DNA of 38,680 nt, taken from assembly GCA_013044025.1 (NCBI GenBank), contig JABEVD010000095.1, positions 1 through 38,680 of the forward strand, given 5' to 3'. Below the pieces are notes generated by a model that saw only the letters and a list, made by a program, of their open reading frames with translations, was not told the DNA's origin and made no database searches. Source of the DNA: Burkholderiales bacterium (GTDB taxonomy: Bacteria; Pseudomonadota; Gammaproteobacteria; Burkholderiales; JABEVD01). Positions 19,034 to 27,429 of the stretch are shown in pieces; the first letter of the stretch is position 1, and every line of letters starts with the position of its first letter. The position numbers were made by a program, and so were the translations under genes.

Positions 19034-19510
19034 CTATTCCAGTTCAGCCAGAATTTTGTCGACTTCCGCAGGCGTGAGCGATCCGCACATCTTCACATTG
19101 TTCAAAATGAAGAGCGGAGCTTCGCCGCATGCGCCGAAACACTCCCCTTCCTTCAGGGTGTATTTCCCGTCCGGGGTGGTTTCGTTGAATCCGATGCCGA
19201 GCTTGCCTTTGAGATAGCCACCGATGTCGTTGGCGCCGGAAAGCGCGCATGGCAGGTTGGTGCAAAGCGTGATCTTGTATTTTCCGACCGGCTTCAGGTC
19301 GTACATATTGTAGAAGCTGGCGACCTCGTAGACCGCGATCGACTCCATTTCCAGATATTTCGCAACGAAGGCGATGGTTTCCGGCGCGAGCCAGCCCTTC
19401 TCCATCTGCGCGATCCTGAGCGCAGACATCACGGCGGACTGCTTCTGATCCGCAGGGTATTTGGCGATTTCCCTGTCGATTTTCACCAGGGATTCGGCAC
19501 TCAGCGTCAT
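19034..19510 (-). CDS. nuoE: NADH-quinone oxidoreductase subunit E
   Basis: NuoE is the 24-kDa-type subunit with a thioredoxin-like fold and the off-path [2Fe-2S] cluster N1a. The 158-residue protein has the four ligands C83, C88, C124 and C128 in CTNLPC...CFGAC. The ORF track extends to 19867, but that part shadows nuoD. The ATG at 19510 overlaps the nuoD stop (ATGA) and gives the right family length. Confidence 0.98.
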   Translation of the reverse strand: MTLSAESLVKIDREIAKYPADQKQSAVMSALRIAQMEKGWLAPETIAFVAKYLEMESIAVYEVASFYNMYDLKPVGKYKITLCTNLPCALSGANDIGGYLKGKLGIGFNETTPDGKYTLKEGECFGACGEAPLFILNNVKMCGSLTPAEVDKILAELE

Positions 19511-20760
19511 CGATCCACCTCCCCGAAAACGATATCCTGCGTCCCGATAATCGCAACGACGTCTGCTATCATGTGTCCTTTCGACATTTCTTCGAGAGAA
19601 GCGATGTGCGCAAAACCGGGCGCCCTGATCTTCATGCGGTAAGGCTTGTTCGCCCCGTCGGAGACGAGATAGATCCCGAATTCTCCTTTCGGATGCTCCA
19701 CCGCAGCATAGGCTTCCCCTTCGGGCACATGCATTCCTTCGCTGAACAGCTTGAAGTGGTGAATCAGGTCTTCCATGTTTTCCTTCATGGAAGCGCGGGA
19801 AGGCGGCGCCACCTTGTGGTTCTCGGTGATGACCGGGCCGGGATTGGCACGCAGCCAGTCCACGCACTGTTTCACGATGCGGTTGGACTGGCGCAGCTCT
19901 TCCACGCGCACCAGGTAGCGATCGTAACAGTCTCCGTTGACCCCGACCGGGATCTGAAAATCCATCCTGTCGTACACTTCATAGGGACGGTTCTTGCGAA
20001 GATCCCATTCGATTCCTGAACCTCTCAGCATCGGGCCGGTGAATCCCATCTGCAGGGCGCGCTCTGGAGAAACCACGCCGATTCCGACGGTTCTCTGCTT
20101 CCAGATGCGGTTTTCGGTGAGCAGCGTTTCGTATTCGTCGACATAGCGGGGAAAACGCTTGGTGAAATCCTCGATGAAATCGAGCAGGGAGCCCTGCCGG
20201 TTCTCGTTCATCGACTTCACGGCGGATTCGTTGTGCCACTTGGACGCCTGGTATTGCGGCATCACGTCCGGAAGATCGCGGTACACCCCCCCCGGACGAT
20301 AATAGGCGGCATGCATGCGCGCCCCGGAAACCGCTTCGTAACAGTCGAACAGATCTTCGCGCTCGCGAAATGCATACAGGAATACGGTCATCGCGCCGAT
20401 GTCGAGCGCATGCGCGCCGAGCCAGAGCAGATGATTCAGGATTCGGGTGATCTCGTCGAACATCACGCGGATGTATTGAGCGCGGATCGGCACGTCGATC
20501 TGCAGCAGCTTCTCGATCGCCATCACATAGGCATGTTCGTTCGACATCATCGAAACATAATCCAGCCTGTCCATGTAAGGCACGGATTGCAGGAAGGTCT
20601 TGTGCTCGGCAAGCTTCTCCGTCGCCCGATGCAGCAGGCCGATATGCGGATCGGCGCGCTCGATCACTTCGCCGTCGAGCTCCAGAACGAGTCGCAGCAC
20701 GCCGTGCGCGGACGGATGCTGCGGCCCGAAATTCAACGTGTAATTTCTGATTTCAGCCAT
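19507..20760 (-). CDS. nuoD: NADH-quinone oxidoreductase subunit D
   Basis: NuoD is the 49-kDa-type subunit that forms the quinone-binding site with NuoB. The 417-residue protein begins with [22 protein letters not shown], whose histidine loop contacts quinone, and has [16 protein letters not shown] with the conserved quinone-site tyrosine. It is a separate gene, unlike the fused nuoCD of E. coli. It starts 3 bases after nuoC and overlaps nuoE by 4 bases. Confidence 0.98.
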   Translation of the reverse strand: MAEIRNYTLNFGPQHPSAHGVLRLVLELDGEVIERADPHIGLLHRATEKLAEHKTFLQSVPYMDRLDYVSMMSNEHAYVMAIEKLLQIDVPIRAQYIRVMFDEITRILNHLLWLGAHALDIGAMTVFLYAFREREDLFDCYEAVSGARMHAAYYRPGGVYRDLPDVMPQYQASKWHNESAVKSMNENRQGSLLDFIEDFTKRFPRYVDEYETLLTENRIWKQRTVGIGVVSPERALQMGFTGPMLRGSGIEWDLRKNRPYEVYDRMDFQIPVGVNGDCYDRYLVRVEELRQSNRIVKQCVDWLRANPGPVITENHKVAPPSRASMKENMEDLIHHFKLFSEGMHVPEGEAYAAVEHPKGEFGIYLVSDGANKPYRMKIRAPGFAHIASLEEMSKGHMIADVVAIIGTQDIVFGEVDR

Positions 20761-20763
20761 TTG

Positions 20764-21336
20764 TCATGCCTCGCCGTAATTCTCTTCACGCACGATGCGC
20801 GGCGTGTTCTCCCTCGGCACCACGGTGACGGGCTGATAGACGACGCGCCCGAGATGTTCGTCGTAGCGCATTTCCACGTTTCCGGAGAGGGGAAAATCCT
20901 TCCTGAAAGGGTTGCCGACGAATCCGTAATCGGTGAGCAGGCGCCGCAGATCCGGGTGTCCCGAGAACATGATCCCGTACAGATCGAATGCTTCCCGCTC
21001 GTACCAGTTCGCGCAGTTCCACACAGGAATGCAGGACTCGACCACCGGAAAATCGTCGTCTTCGGCATACACCCTGACCCTCAACCGCTCGTTGCGACTC
21101 ACCGCGAGCAGATGATAGACGACCGCGAATCTCCTGCCTTCGCGCCCGCCGTTTCCGTAGGTGAGGTAATCCACTCCGCAAAGATCGATGAGCATCTCGA
21201 AACCCATCTCTTTAAGCTTCGCAAGCGATTCCAGCAGACCCGCTGCAGCAATCTCGATGGTGATTTCATCCAGCCGATCCGTGTGGCTCAGCAGTTTCCC
21301 GGACAGAGCCTCTTCGAATTGATTCCTGTCGATCAT
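20764..21336 (-). CDS. nuoC: NADH-quinone oxidoreductase subunit C
   Basis: NuoC is the 30-kDa-type subunit that joins NuoD and NuoI in the connecting module. The 190-residue protein has the family segment [13 protein letters not shown], the signature [29 protein letters not shown] and the tail FRKDFPLSG. The ORF track begins at 21591, but that region shadows nuoB; the ATG at 21336 overlaps the nuoB stop (ATGA) and fits the family. Confidence 0.97.
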   Translation of the reverse strand: MIDRNQFEEALSGKLLSHTDRLDEITIEIAAAGLLESLAKLKEMGFEMLIDLCGVDYLTYGNGGREGRRFAVVYHLLAVSRNERLRVRVYAEDDDFPVVESCIPVWNCANWYEREAFDLYGIMFSGHPDLRRLLTDYGFVGNPFRKDFPLSGNVEMRYDEHLGRVVYQPVTVVPRENTPRIVREENYGEA

Positions 21337-21815
21337 GATTGTCTGGCGATGGTATTGGTGCGTTTGATCTTGTTCTGCAGCTGAATGACGCCGTACAGAA
21401 GCGCTTCGGCCGTGGGAGGACACCCTGGCACATAAATGTCGACGGGGACGATGCGATCGCATCCTCTCACCACCGAATAGGAGTAATGATAATAGCCGCC
21501 GCCGTTTGCGCAGGACCCCATGGAAATCACCCAGCGCGGCTCGGACATCTGGTCGTAGACCTTCCTGAGGGCGGGCGCCATCTTGTTGCAAAGAGTCCCG
21601 GCCACCACCATCACGTCGGACTGGCGGGGACTCGCGCGAAACACCACCCCGAAGCGGTCCAGGTCATAGCGGGAGGCACCCGCATGCATCATTTCGACTG
21701 CGCAACAGGCAAGACCAAAAGTCATCGGCCAAAGGGAGCCGGTTCTCGCCCAGTTGATCACATTGTCGATCTGGGTGGTGACGACCCCCTTCTCGAGAAT
21801 GCCCTCTATTCCCAT
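21333..21815 (-). CDS. nuoB: NADH-quinone oxidoreductase subunit B
   Basis: NuoB holds the terminal [4Fe-4S] cluster N2 that reduces quinone. The 160-residue protein has the adjacent cysteine pair C37-C38 ([11 protein letters not shown]), C102 ([10 protein letters not shown]) and C132 ([12 protein letters not shown]), a complete N2 ligand set. Its start lies inside the last codons of nuoA (10-base overlap), and its stop overlaps nuoC by 4 bases, so translation is tightly coupled. Confidence 0.98.
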   Translation of the reverse strand: MGIEGILEKGVVTTQIDNVINWARTGSLWPMTFGLACCAVEMMHAGASRYDLDRFGVVFRASPRQSDVMVVAGTLCNKMAPALRKVYDQMSEPRWVISMGSCANGGGYYHYSYSVVRGCDRIVPVDIYVPGCPPTAEALLYGVIQLQNKIKRTNTIARQS

Positions 21816-22162
21816 TCAAGCGCCCCCTTCGTCCATTCGTAAACAAAACCGATCGTGAGAATCCCCAGGAAAACCACCATGGACAGAAAGCCGAAAAGAC
21901 CGAGCTTCTTGAGGACCACGGCCCAGGGAAAAAGAAAAGCGATTTCGAGATCGAACAGGATGAACAGGATCGCGACCAGGTAATAGCGGACGTCGAACTT
22001 CATGCGGGCATCATCGAAGGCCTCGAAACCGCACTCGTATGGGGAATTTTTTTCCGCGTCAGGACGATGCGGACCCAGTATGGCACCAGCTACCATGGGA
22101 GCAACCCCCATGACGATGCCGACAAAAATGAACAGCAGTACCGGAAAGTACTCTTGCAGCAT
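21806..22162 (-). CDS. nuoA: NADH-quinone oxidoreductase subunit A
   Basis: NuoA is a three-helix membrane subunit at the junction of the two arms. The 118-residue protein has the family marks [41 protein letters not shown], including the switching-loop cysteine. The ATG at 22162 has a strong GGAGGAGG Shine-Dalgarno. It is the first nuo gene, 95 bases after tRNA-Leu; no terminator is seen between them. Confidence 0.98.
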   Translation of the reverse strand: MLQEYFPVLLFIFVGIVMGVAPMVAGAILGPHRPDAEKNSPYECGFEAFDDARMKFDVRYYLVAILFILFDLEIAFLFPWAVVLKKLGLFGFLSMVVFLGILTIGFVYEWTKGALEWE

Positions 22163-22203
22163 AATGCCCCTCCTCCAAACTTGACCGCGGACTGGCGCCC
22201 GGG

Positions 22204-22225
22204 ACCGGCTTATTTTTTACCGGCT
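22204..22225 (-). repeat. short direct repeat in the nuoA leader
   Basis: On the minus strand AGCCGGT occurs twice at a 15-base period, separated by AAAAAATA. The copies can also pair as a small G-U-closed hairpin. It lies between tRNA-Leu and the nuoA ribosome-binding site. No known regulator site was recognised. Confidence 0.45.
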
Positions 22226-22257
22226 ACTTTTTACAGCCAAAGCTTCGTATTATTCAT

Positions 22258-22342
22258 TGGTGCCGATGGCCAGACTCGAACTGGCACAGCTTTCGCCACC
22301 GCCCCCTCAAGACGGCGTGTCTACCAATTTCACCACATCGGC
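22258..22342 (-). tRNA. tRNA-Leu (anticodon GAG)
   Basis: The minus strand has acceptor arm GCCGATG/CATCGGC, an anticodon stem CCGTC/GGCGG around TTGAGGG (anticodon GAG, leucine), a long class II variable arm, the T-arm GCCAGTTCGAGTCTGGC and an encoded CCA. It lies between secG and nuoA, a typical betaproteobacterial position. Confidence 0.97.
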
Positions 22343-22371
22343 AATATTAATGAGAGACATTCAATTCGAAA

Positions 22372-22400
22372 ATTATAACCAATCCATCCGCAGATGGCAA
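22372..22400 (-). promoter_or_regulatory. sigma-70 promoter for tRNA-Leu and probably nuo
   Basis: On the minus strand TTGCCA and a perfect TATAAT are separated by 17 bases. The -35 begins about 5 bases after the secG stop, and the predicted start is about 23 bases before tRNA-Leu. With no terminator before nuoA, it may drive the nuo operon as well. Confidence 0.8.
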
Positions 22401-22405
22401 GTCAT

Positions 22406-22720
22406 TTATTTCGGAATCTCTCCCGTCCTGGACCCGGTTGCAGGCTTCGCCTCGACCTTGACGTGCGCCATGACCCCGGAAGAGCCCGCCCTGTGGCTGG
22501 ACAGATAAGTCAGCCCGAGACTGGTCGCAAAAAAGATGGCTGCCAGCACAGCAGTCGATCGACTCAGAAAATTTGCCGACCCGCTCGAACCAAACAGACT
22601 TCCAGCAGAACCGCTGCCGAAAGCGGCCCCCATGTCCGCGCCCTTGCCCTGCTGAAGCAGAACCAGAACGATCAGCGCAGCCGCAGCCAGCGCATGCAAT
22701 ATCAGAATGACAGTACTCAT
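22406..22720 (-). CDS. secG: protein-export membrane protein SecG
   Basis: SecG is the small accessory subunit of the SecYEG translocon. The 104-residue protein has two membrane helices (about 3-22 and 54-72) joined by the conserved glycine-rich loop LLQQGKGADMGAAFGSGSAGSLFGSSG. The ORF track begins 8 codons earlier, inside tpiA; the ATG at 22720 fits the family start (MSTVILILHALAAAALIV) and lies 2 bases after the tpiA stop. No clear ribosome-binding site is seen, so it is probably coupled to tpiA. Confidence 0.95.
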   Translation of the reverse strand: MSTVILILHALAAAALIVLVLLQQGKGADMGAAFGSGSAGSLFGSSGSANFLSRSTAVLAAIFFATSLGLTYLSSHRAGSSGVMAHVKVEAKPATGSRTGEIPK

Positions 22721-22722
22721 TT

Positions 22723-23478
22723 TTAGCGTGCCGCTGCGCGGCAAATTTCGTTGAATTCGCCCGATACCAGTGACGCGCCGCCGATCAGGCCGCCGTCGAT
22801 GTCGGGCATGGCAAAAAGCTCTTCCGCATTGGAAGCTTTCACGCTTCCGCCATACAGGATACTGATTTTTGCAGCCACTTCCGCATTCAGGCTCGCGATG
22901 CGATTGCGCAGGAACGCATGCACTTCCTGAGCCTGCTCAGGCGTAGCCGTCCTGCCGGTTCCGATCGCCCAGACCGGCTCGTAGGCAATGACGGAATGGG
23001 CCAACGCTTCCGCGCCGACATACCCGGTCACTGCGTCCAGCTGCTCGCCGACCACCTTCTCGGTGATCCCGGCTTCGCGCTCGGCAAGCGACTCGCCCAC
23101 GCAAAGGATCGGAACAAGTCCGGCATCGACCGCCGCCTTGAACTTCTCGGCGACCGTGACACTGGTCTCGCCGAAGATCGCCCGGCGCTCGGAATGTCCG
23201 ATGATAACATAGGTTAGCCCGAAATCCCTGAGCATCGACGCCGAAACTTCTCCCGTATACGCACCCTTGTCGTACTGGGAAAGATTCTGCGCGCCACTGA
23301 AGACATGGGTCCCGGAAAGCTCACCCTGCAGCTGAAAGAGATATGGAAATGGCGAACAGACCACGCAGGTCACACCTTCGAGACCCGCCGTACCTGAAAC
23401 CACCCCTTTCAGAAGCGCTTCGTTGAGCGCCAGACTGCCGTTCATCTTCCAGTTGCCGGCAACAATCTTGTTACGCAT
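22723..23478 (-). CDS. tpiA: triose-phosphate isomerase
   Basis: TpiA interconverts dihydroxyacetone phosphate and glyceraldehyde 3-phosphate in glycolysis and gluconeogenesis. The 251-residue protein has the catalytic residues K11 (GNWKMNG), H95 (IIGHSERR) and E167 (AYEPVWAIGTG), plus the phosphate-binding ILYGGSVKASN and GLIGGASL loops. The ORF track begins 19 codons earlier; the ATG at 23478 fits the family and has AAGGAT at Shine-Dalgarno distance. A strong promoter lies just upstream, divergent to the pstS promoter. Confidence 0.97.
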   Translation of the reverse strand: MRNKIVAGNWKMNGSLALNEALLKGVVSGTAGLEGVTCVVCSPFPYLFQLQGELSGTHVFSGAQNLSQYDKGAYTGEVSASMLRDFGLTYVIIGHSERRAIFGETSVTVAEKFKAAVDAGLVPILCVGESLAEREAGITEKVVGEQLDAVTGYVGAEALAHSVIAYEPVWAIGTGRTATPEQAQEVHAFLRNRIASLNAEVAAKISILYGGSVKASNAEELFAMPDIDGGLIGGASLVSGEFNEICRAAAR

Positions 23479-23506
23479 CGATATCCTTGTGCAAAAAACG
23501 AAATGA

Positions 23507-23535
23507 ATATTACCTTTGAAAGCCTCACTGGTCAA
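23507..23535 (-). promoter_or_regulatory. sigma-70 promoter of tpiA-secG
   Basis: On the minus strand TTGACC and TAATAT are separated by exactly 17 bases. The start codon of tpiA is 28 bases past the -10. The -35 abuts the outermost Pho-like half-site of the divergent pstS promoter. Confidence 0.78.
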
Positions 23536-23557
23536 TTGTCATGATCTTCATCTCCCC

Positions 23558-23591
23558 CTGTAACATTATTGCAATATCCACAGGATATGAT
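23558..23591 (+). promoter_or_regulatory. Pho box and -10 of the pstS promoter
   Basis: CTGTAAC-ATTA-TTGCAAT (23558-23575) resembles the PhoB direct repeat CTGTCAT-N4-CTGTCAT: 5 of 7 and 4 of 7 matches in the half-sites, with an AT-rich spacer. A TATGAT -10 (23586-23591) follows after 10 bases, the usual distance when PhoB replaces a -35. A further half-site TTGTCAT lies in the same 11-base register at 23536. PhoB control is inferred from these and from pstS. Confidence 0.65.
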
Positions 23592-23609
23592 TTGTCTGCG
23601 AAATCATGC

Positions 23610-23630
23610 GGATCTGCAAAGCGCAGATCC
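23610..23630 (+). other. hairpin in the pstS leader
   Basis: GGATCTGC pairs with GCAGATCC (8 bp) around the loop AAAGC, about 30 bases before the pstS start codon. It lacks a T-run and leaves the AAGGAA ribosome-binding site free, so a 5' stabiliser is more likely than an attenuator. Confidence 0.55.
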
Positions 23631-23660
23631 ATCCGATCACCAACGCAGAAGGAATACCTA

Positions 23661-24710
23661 ATGTTCGCAAAGAAAAGCCGCAATCTGATCCTTGCTTCCG
23701 CCATCGCCTATGGCATGAGCGTCACCGCAGCCTTCGCCACCGACATCACCGGCGCTGGCGCAACCTTCCCCTACCCGATCTATTCCAAGTGGGCTGAAGC
23801 CTACAAGGCCAAGACCGGCATCGGTCTCAACTATCAGTCGATCGGCTCCGGCGGCGGTATCAAGCAGATCAATGCGAAGACGGTGGATTTCGGCGCATCC
23901 GACATGCCCCTCACTTCCGATGAGCTCAACAAGGACGGCCTGATGCAGTTCCCGGCCGTGATGGGCGGTGAAGTGCTGGCAGTGAACCTGCCCGGCATCA
24001 AGAAGGGTGAAATCAGGCTGAACGGCAAGATCATCGCAGACATCTATCTTGGCAAGATCACCAAATGGAACGACCAGGCCATCCGCGCGGTCAACAAGGG
24101 CGTGAACCTTCCCGACATGAAGATCTCCGTGGTTCACCGTTCCGACGGTTCGGGCACCACCTTCATCTTCACCAATTATCTTTCCAAAGTCAGCGGCGAC
24201 TGGAAGAGCAAGATCGGCATGGGCACCGCGGTCAAGTGGCCGGTGGGTGTGGGCGGCAAGGGCAATGAAGGCGTTGCTTCCTACGTCCAGCGCATCAAGG
24301 GTTCGATCGGCTATGTCGAATATGCTTATGCGCTGCAGAACAACATGATCTACACCCAACTGCAAAGCCACGACGGCACCTTCCTGATGCCTTCGAGCGA
24401 AACCTTCCAGGCAGCGGCTGCCGGCGCGGACTGGGCGCATGCGCCCGGATTCTACGAAATCCTCACCAACGAGGAAGGCAAGAGCTCCTGGCCCATCACC
24501 GGCGCCACCTTCATCCTGATGCACACCTCACAGGAAAAGCCGGCGAACGCCAAGGAAGTGCTGAAGTTCTACTCCTGGGCCTATGACAACGGCGCCAAGA
24601 TGGCCGAAGAGCTGGTTTACGTGCCGATGCCCAAGTCGGTCGTCGACCTGATCAGGTCTTCCTGGAAGGAAAAGATCAAGGATACTTCCGGAAAATCGGT
24701 CTGGAACTGA
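23661..24710 (+). CDS. pstS: phosphate ABC transporter substrate-binding protein PstS
   Basis: PstS captures phosphate in the periplasm for the Pst importer. The 349-residue precursor has a signal peptide (basic MFAKKSR, hydrophobic core, cleavage near AFA-TD at about 26) and the family blocks ITGAGATFPYPIYSKWAEAY, DFGASDMPLT, RSDGSGTTFIFTNYLSKV and VKWPVGVGGKGNEGV, which hold the phosphate-binding residues. The ORF track starts 40 codons earlier, in the promoter region; the ATG at 23661 has AAGGAA and begins the signal peptide. A probable Pho-box promoter precedes it and a GC-rich hairpin separates it from pstC. Confidence 0.97.
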   Translation: MFAKKSRNLILASAIAYGMSVTAAFATDITGAGATFPYPIYSKWAEAYKAKTGIGLNYQSIGSGGGIKQINAKTVDFGASDMPLTSDELNKDGLMQFPAVMGGEVLAVNLPGIKKGEIRLNGKIIADIYLGKITKWNDQAIRAVNKGVNLPDMKISVVHRSDGSGTTFIFTNYLSKVSGDWKSKIGMGTAVKWPVGVGGKGNEGVASYVQRIKGSIGYVEYAYALQNNMIYTQLQSHDGTFLMPSSETFQAAAAGADWAHAPGFYEILTNEEGKSSWPITGATFILMHTSQEKPANAKEVLKFYSWAYDNGAKMAEELVYVPMPKSVVDLIRSSWKEKIKDTSGKSVWN

Positions 24711-24738
24711 TTTCTGTAACATGACTTGATCTATAATT

Positions 24739-24760
24739 AGGGGCCATTCCGGCCCCTTTT
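24739..24760 (+). terminator. hairpin with T-run between pstS and pstC
   Basis: AGGGGCC pairs with GGCCCCT (7 bp) around ATTCC, followed by TTT and AA. It is a short-tailed terminator, probably leaky, which would let pstS exceed pstCAB expression. It begins 28 bases after the pstS stop codon. Confidence 0.65.
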
Positions 24761-24776
24761 AATTGCAACTTCGACA

Positions 24777-25742
24777 ATGATAACCAATTCAAAATCTGAA
24801 TCCAGGGAAAAATATCAGGCTTTCATCGATGCAGGCTTCAAGCACACGACGAGATTCTTCGCCTTTGCGGTACTGGCGCTTCTTGCCGGAATCATCGCGG
24901 AGCTTTTTATCGGCGCACTCCCTTCCATCAAGGCTTTCGGCTTCGGCTTTTTCACCAGTTCCGACTGGGATCCCGTAAACGTACAGTTCGGCTCGCTGGT
25001 TTCGGTCTACGGAACCCTTGCCACTTCGCTCATCGCCATTCTGATCGGCATTCCGGTCAGCTTCGGCATCGCGCTTTATCTCACCGAGATTTCCCCACCC
25101 TGGCTGAAACGCCCTCTTGGCGTGGCCATCGAGCTTCTCGCCGGCATTCCCAGCATCATTTACGGCATGTGGGGACTTTTCGTGTTCGCGCCCAAACTTG
25201 CGGACACCCTCCAGCCATGGCTCATCGACCACCTCGGGCCCTTGCCGGTGATCGGCGTCCTGTTTCAGGGCGCGCCGATGGGCATCGGCATGCTGACCGC
25301 CGGCATCATCCTCGCGATCATGATCATTCCCTTCATCGCATCGGTGATGCGCGACGTTTTCGAGATCGTCCCCCCGACGCTCAAGGAATCGGCCTATGCG
25401 GTGGGTTGCACCACCTGGGAAGTGGTCTGGCATGTCGTGCTGCCCTACACCCGGATCGGTGTGGTGGGCGGAGTGTTGCTGGGCCTGGGTCGAGCGCTTG
25501 GCGAGACCATGGCGGTGACCTTCGTCATCGGCAATGCCCAGCATCTGAGTTTTTCCCTGCTCGATCCTGGCAGCAGCATCGCTTCCACGCTGGCCAACGA
25601 ATTCAACGAGGCTTTCGGAAAGGTGTATACTTCCGCCCTCATCGAACTCGGCCTCATCATGTTCCTCATCACTTTCGTCGTGCTTGCGTTCTCCAAGCTG
25701 CTGCTCTACAAGCTGAGCAAGCGCGAAGGCGAGAAATCCTAA
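24777..25742 (+). CDS. pstC: phosphate ABC transporter permease PstC
   Basis: PstC is one of two permease subunits of the Pst phosphate importer. The 321-residue protein has about six membrane helices, starting near residue 27, and the ABC-permease EAA-like loop around [31 protein letters not shown] followed by [16 protein letters not shown]. No clear Shine-Dalgarno precedes the ATG. It follows the pstS terminator hairpin by 16 bases and ends with a TAAGGAG overlap of its stop codon and the pstA ribosome-binding site. Confidence 0.96.
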   Translation: MITNSKSESREKYQAFIDAGFKHTTRFFAFAVLALLAGIIAELFIGALPSIKAFGFGFFTSSDWDPVNVQFGSLVSVYGTLATSLIAILIGIPVSFGIALYLTEISPPWLKRPLGVAIELLAGIPSIIYGMWGLFVFAPKLADTLQPWLIDHLGPLPVIGVLFQGAPMGIGMLTAGIILAIMIIPFIASVMRDVFEIVPPTLKESAYAVGCTTWEVVWHVVLPYTRIGVVGGVLLGLGRALGETMAVTFVIGNAQHLSFSLLDPGSSIASTLANEFNEAFGKVYTSALIELGLIMFLITFVVLAFSKLLLYKLSKREGEKS

Positions 25743-25752
25743 GGAGCCGCCA

Positions 25753-26595
25753 ATGAATCTGTATACCAAAAGGCGGATCATCAACGCCGTCAACCTGTCC
25801 CTCTCCATGGCCGCCATGGCTTTCGGTCTGTTCTGGCTGGGCTGGATCCTCTGGACCCTGATCGATCATGGATTTTCGAGCATTTCCATGGATGTGTTCA
25901 CCAAGATCACGCCTGCGCCCGGCTCGAACGGAGGATTGCTGAACGCCATCGCGGGAAGCCTGTTCATGACGGTCGCGGGCATCGCGATCGGCACACCGAT
26001 CGGCATATTCGCCGGGATCTATCTCGCAGAATACGGGCAGCGCGGCTGGCTGGCTCCTGCCACGCGCTTCATCAACGACATCCTGCTTTCTGCGCCTTCG
26101 CTCGTGATCGGACTGTTCGTCTACCAGATCTTCGTCGCATCGACCCATCATTTCTCGGGCTGGGCCGGTTCCTTCGCGCTCGCGCTGATCGTGATTCCGG
26201 TCGTGGTCCGCACCACCGAAAACATGCTGAAACTGGTCCCCAACAGCCTGAGGGAGGCGGCCGCTGCCCTCGGCGCGCATCAATGGAGAGTGATTCTTTT
26301 CGTCACCCTGCGCGCTTCCAAGGCGGGTATCGTCACCGGCATCCTGCTCGCGCTCTCCAGGATCAGCGGCGAGACCGCGCCGCTGTTGTTCACCGCGCTC
26401 AACAATTCCTTCTGGAATGCGAACATGAATGCGCCGATGGCCAACCTGCCGGTGGTCATCTTCCAGTTCACGATGAGCCCTTATGACGACTGGCACAAGC
26501 TTGCATGGGTCGGCGCGCTCCTCATCACGTTCGGCGTGCTGGGGCTCAACATCCTGACCCGAGTGCTGTTCAGAAGCAAGACCAATCTACACTAA
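25753..26595 (+). CDS. pstA: phosphate ABC transporter permease PstA
   Basis: PstA is the second permease of the Pst importer. The 280-residue protein has about six membrane helices and the EAA-type loop [28 protein letters not shown] followed by [12 protein letters not shown], both family features. AAGGAG overlaps the pstC stop and sits seven bases before the ATG. It precedes pstB by 10 bases. Confidence 0.96.
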   Translation: MNLYTKRRIINAVNLSLSMAAMAFGLFWLGWILWTLIDHGFSSISMDVFTKITPAPGSNGGLLNAIAGSLFMTVAGIAIGTPIGIFAGIYLAEYGQRGWLAPATRFINDILLSAPSLVIGLFVYQIFVASTHHFSGWAGSFALALIVIPVVVRTTENMLKLVPNSLREAAAALGAHQWRVILFVTLRASKAGIVTGILLALSRISGETAPLLFTALNNSFWNANMNAPMANLPVVIFQFTMSPYDDWHKLAWVGALLITFGVLGLNILTRVLFRSKTNLH

Positions 26596-26605
26596 GAAAA
26601 CTGAC

Positions 26606-27379
26606 ATGGAATCGACAAAATCGCAAAAGGCCAAGATCGAGGTTCGCAATCTCGATTTCTATTACGGAAAATATCACGCCCTGCGCTCGATCAATCTTTC
26701 CATTCCGGAAAAGATGGTGACGGCCTTCATCGGACCATCCGGCTGCGGCAAGTCCACCCTGCTCAGGACCATGAACTGCATGTATTCGCTCTATCCTCAC
26801 CAGAGGGCGGCGGGTGAAATCGTCATCGACGGTGAGAACATTCTGGACGGCAAGCGCGACCTCAACAGCCTTCGCGCCAGGATCGGCATGGTTTTCCAGA
26901 AGCCCACCCCCTTTCCGATGTCGATTTACGACAACATCGCCTTCGGAGTGAAGCTGCATGAAAGGCTGAATCGCAGCGACATGGACGACCGCGTGGAATG
27001 GGCGCTCAAGAAGGCTGCGCTCTGGGACGAAGTGAAGGACAAGCTGAAGCAGAACGGAAACAGCCTTTCCGGCGGTCAGCAGCAGCGTCTTTGCATCGCG
27101 CGCGGCATCGCGGTGAAGCCTGAAGTGCTGCTGCTGGACGAACCGGCATCCGCGCTCGACCCGATATCGACCGCCAAGGTGGAAGAACTCATCACCGAGC
27201 TGAAAGACGATTACACCATCGTCATCGTGACCCACAACATGCAGCAGGCTGCGCGAGTCTCGGATTACACCGCCTACCTGTATCTTGGCGAGCTGATCGA
27301 ATTCGGTGAAACCACCTCGATCTTCACCACGCCGAAACAGAAGGCAACCGAAGACTATATCACCGGCAGATTCGGTTGA
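26606..27379 (+). CDS. pstB: phosphate ABC transporter ATP-binding protein PstB
   Basis: PstB is the ATPase of the Pst importer. The 257-residue protein has Walker [10 protein letters not shown] (43-51), the Q-loop [17 protein letters not shown], the signature [16 protein letters not shown], Walker [14 protein letters not shown] and the switch histidine in [14 protein letters not shown]. It is the last gene of the operon: no phoU follows, and the gene on the opposite strand ends 10 bases downstream, within a long inverted repeat. Confidence 0.98.
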   Translation: MESTKSQKAKIEVRNLDFYYGKYHALRSINLSIPEKMVTAFIGPSGCGKSTLLRTMNCMYSLYPHQRAAGEIVIDGENILDGKRDLNSLRARIGMVFQKPTPFPMSIYDNIAFGVKLHERLNRSDMDDRVEWALKKAALWDEVKDKLKQNGNSLSGGQQQRLCIARGIAVKPEVLLLDEPASALDPISTAKVEELITELKDDYTIVIVTHNMQQAARVSDYTAYLYLGELIEFGETTSIFTTPKQKATEDYITGRFG

Positions 27380-27383
27380 TTTC

Positions 27384-27429
27384 CGAACGTTACCCGTGGG
27401 CGATGCGTCGCCCTTGCAGGTAACGTTCG
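27384..27429. other. 46-base inverted repeat at convergent pstB and GGDEF-EAL ends
   Basis: CGAACGTTACC and GGTAACGTTCG are perfect 11-bp arms 24 bases apart. The loop holds a nested hairpin, GGGCGA-TGCG-TCGCCC. It spans the stop codon and last 12 or so codons of the minus-strand gene and lies just past pstB. There is no T-run, so it is more likely a 3' mRNA structure for both transcripts than a classical terminator. Confidence 0.7.

Noticed and set aside
22257-22508. 83-codon plus-strand ORF over tRNA-Leu
   Set aside because: It reads through the complement of a clear tRNA and the secG end, and has no supporting features.
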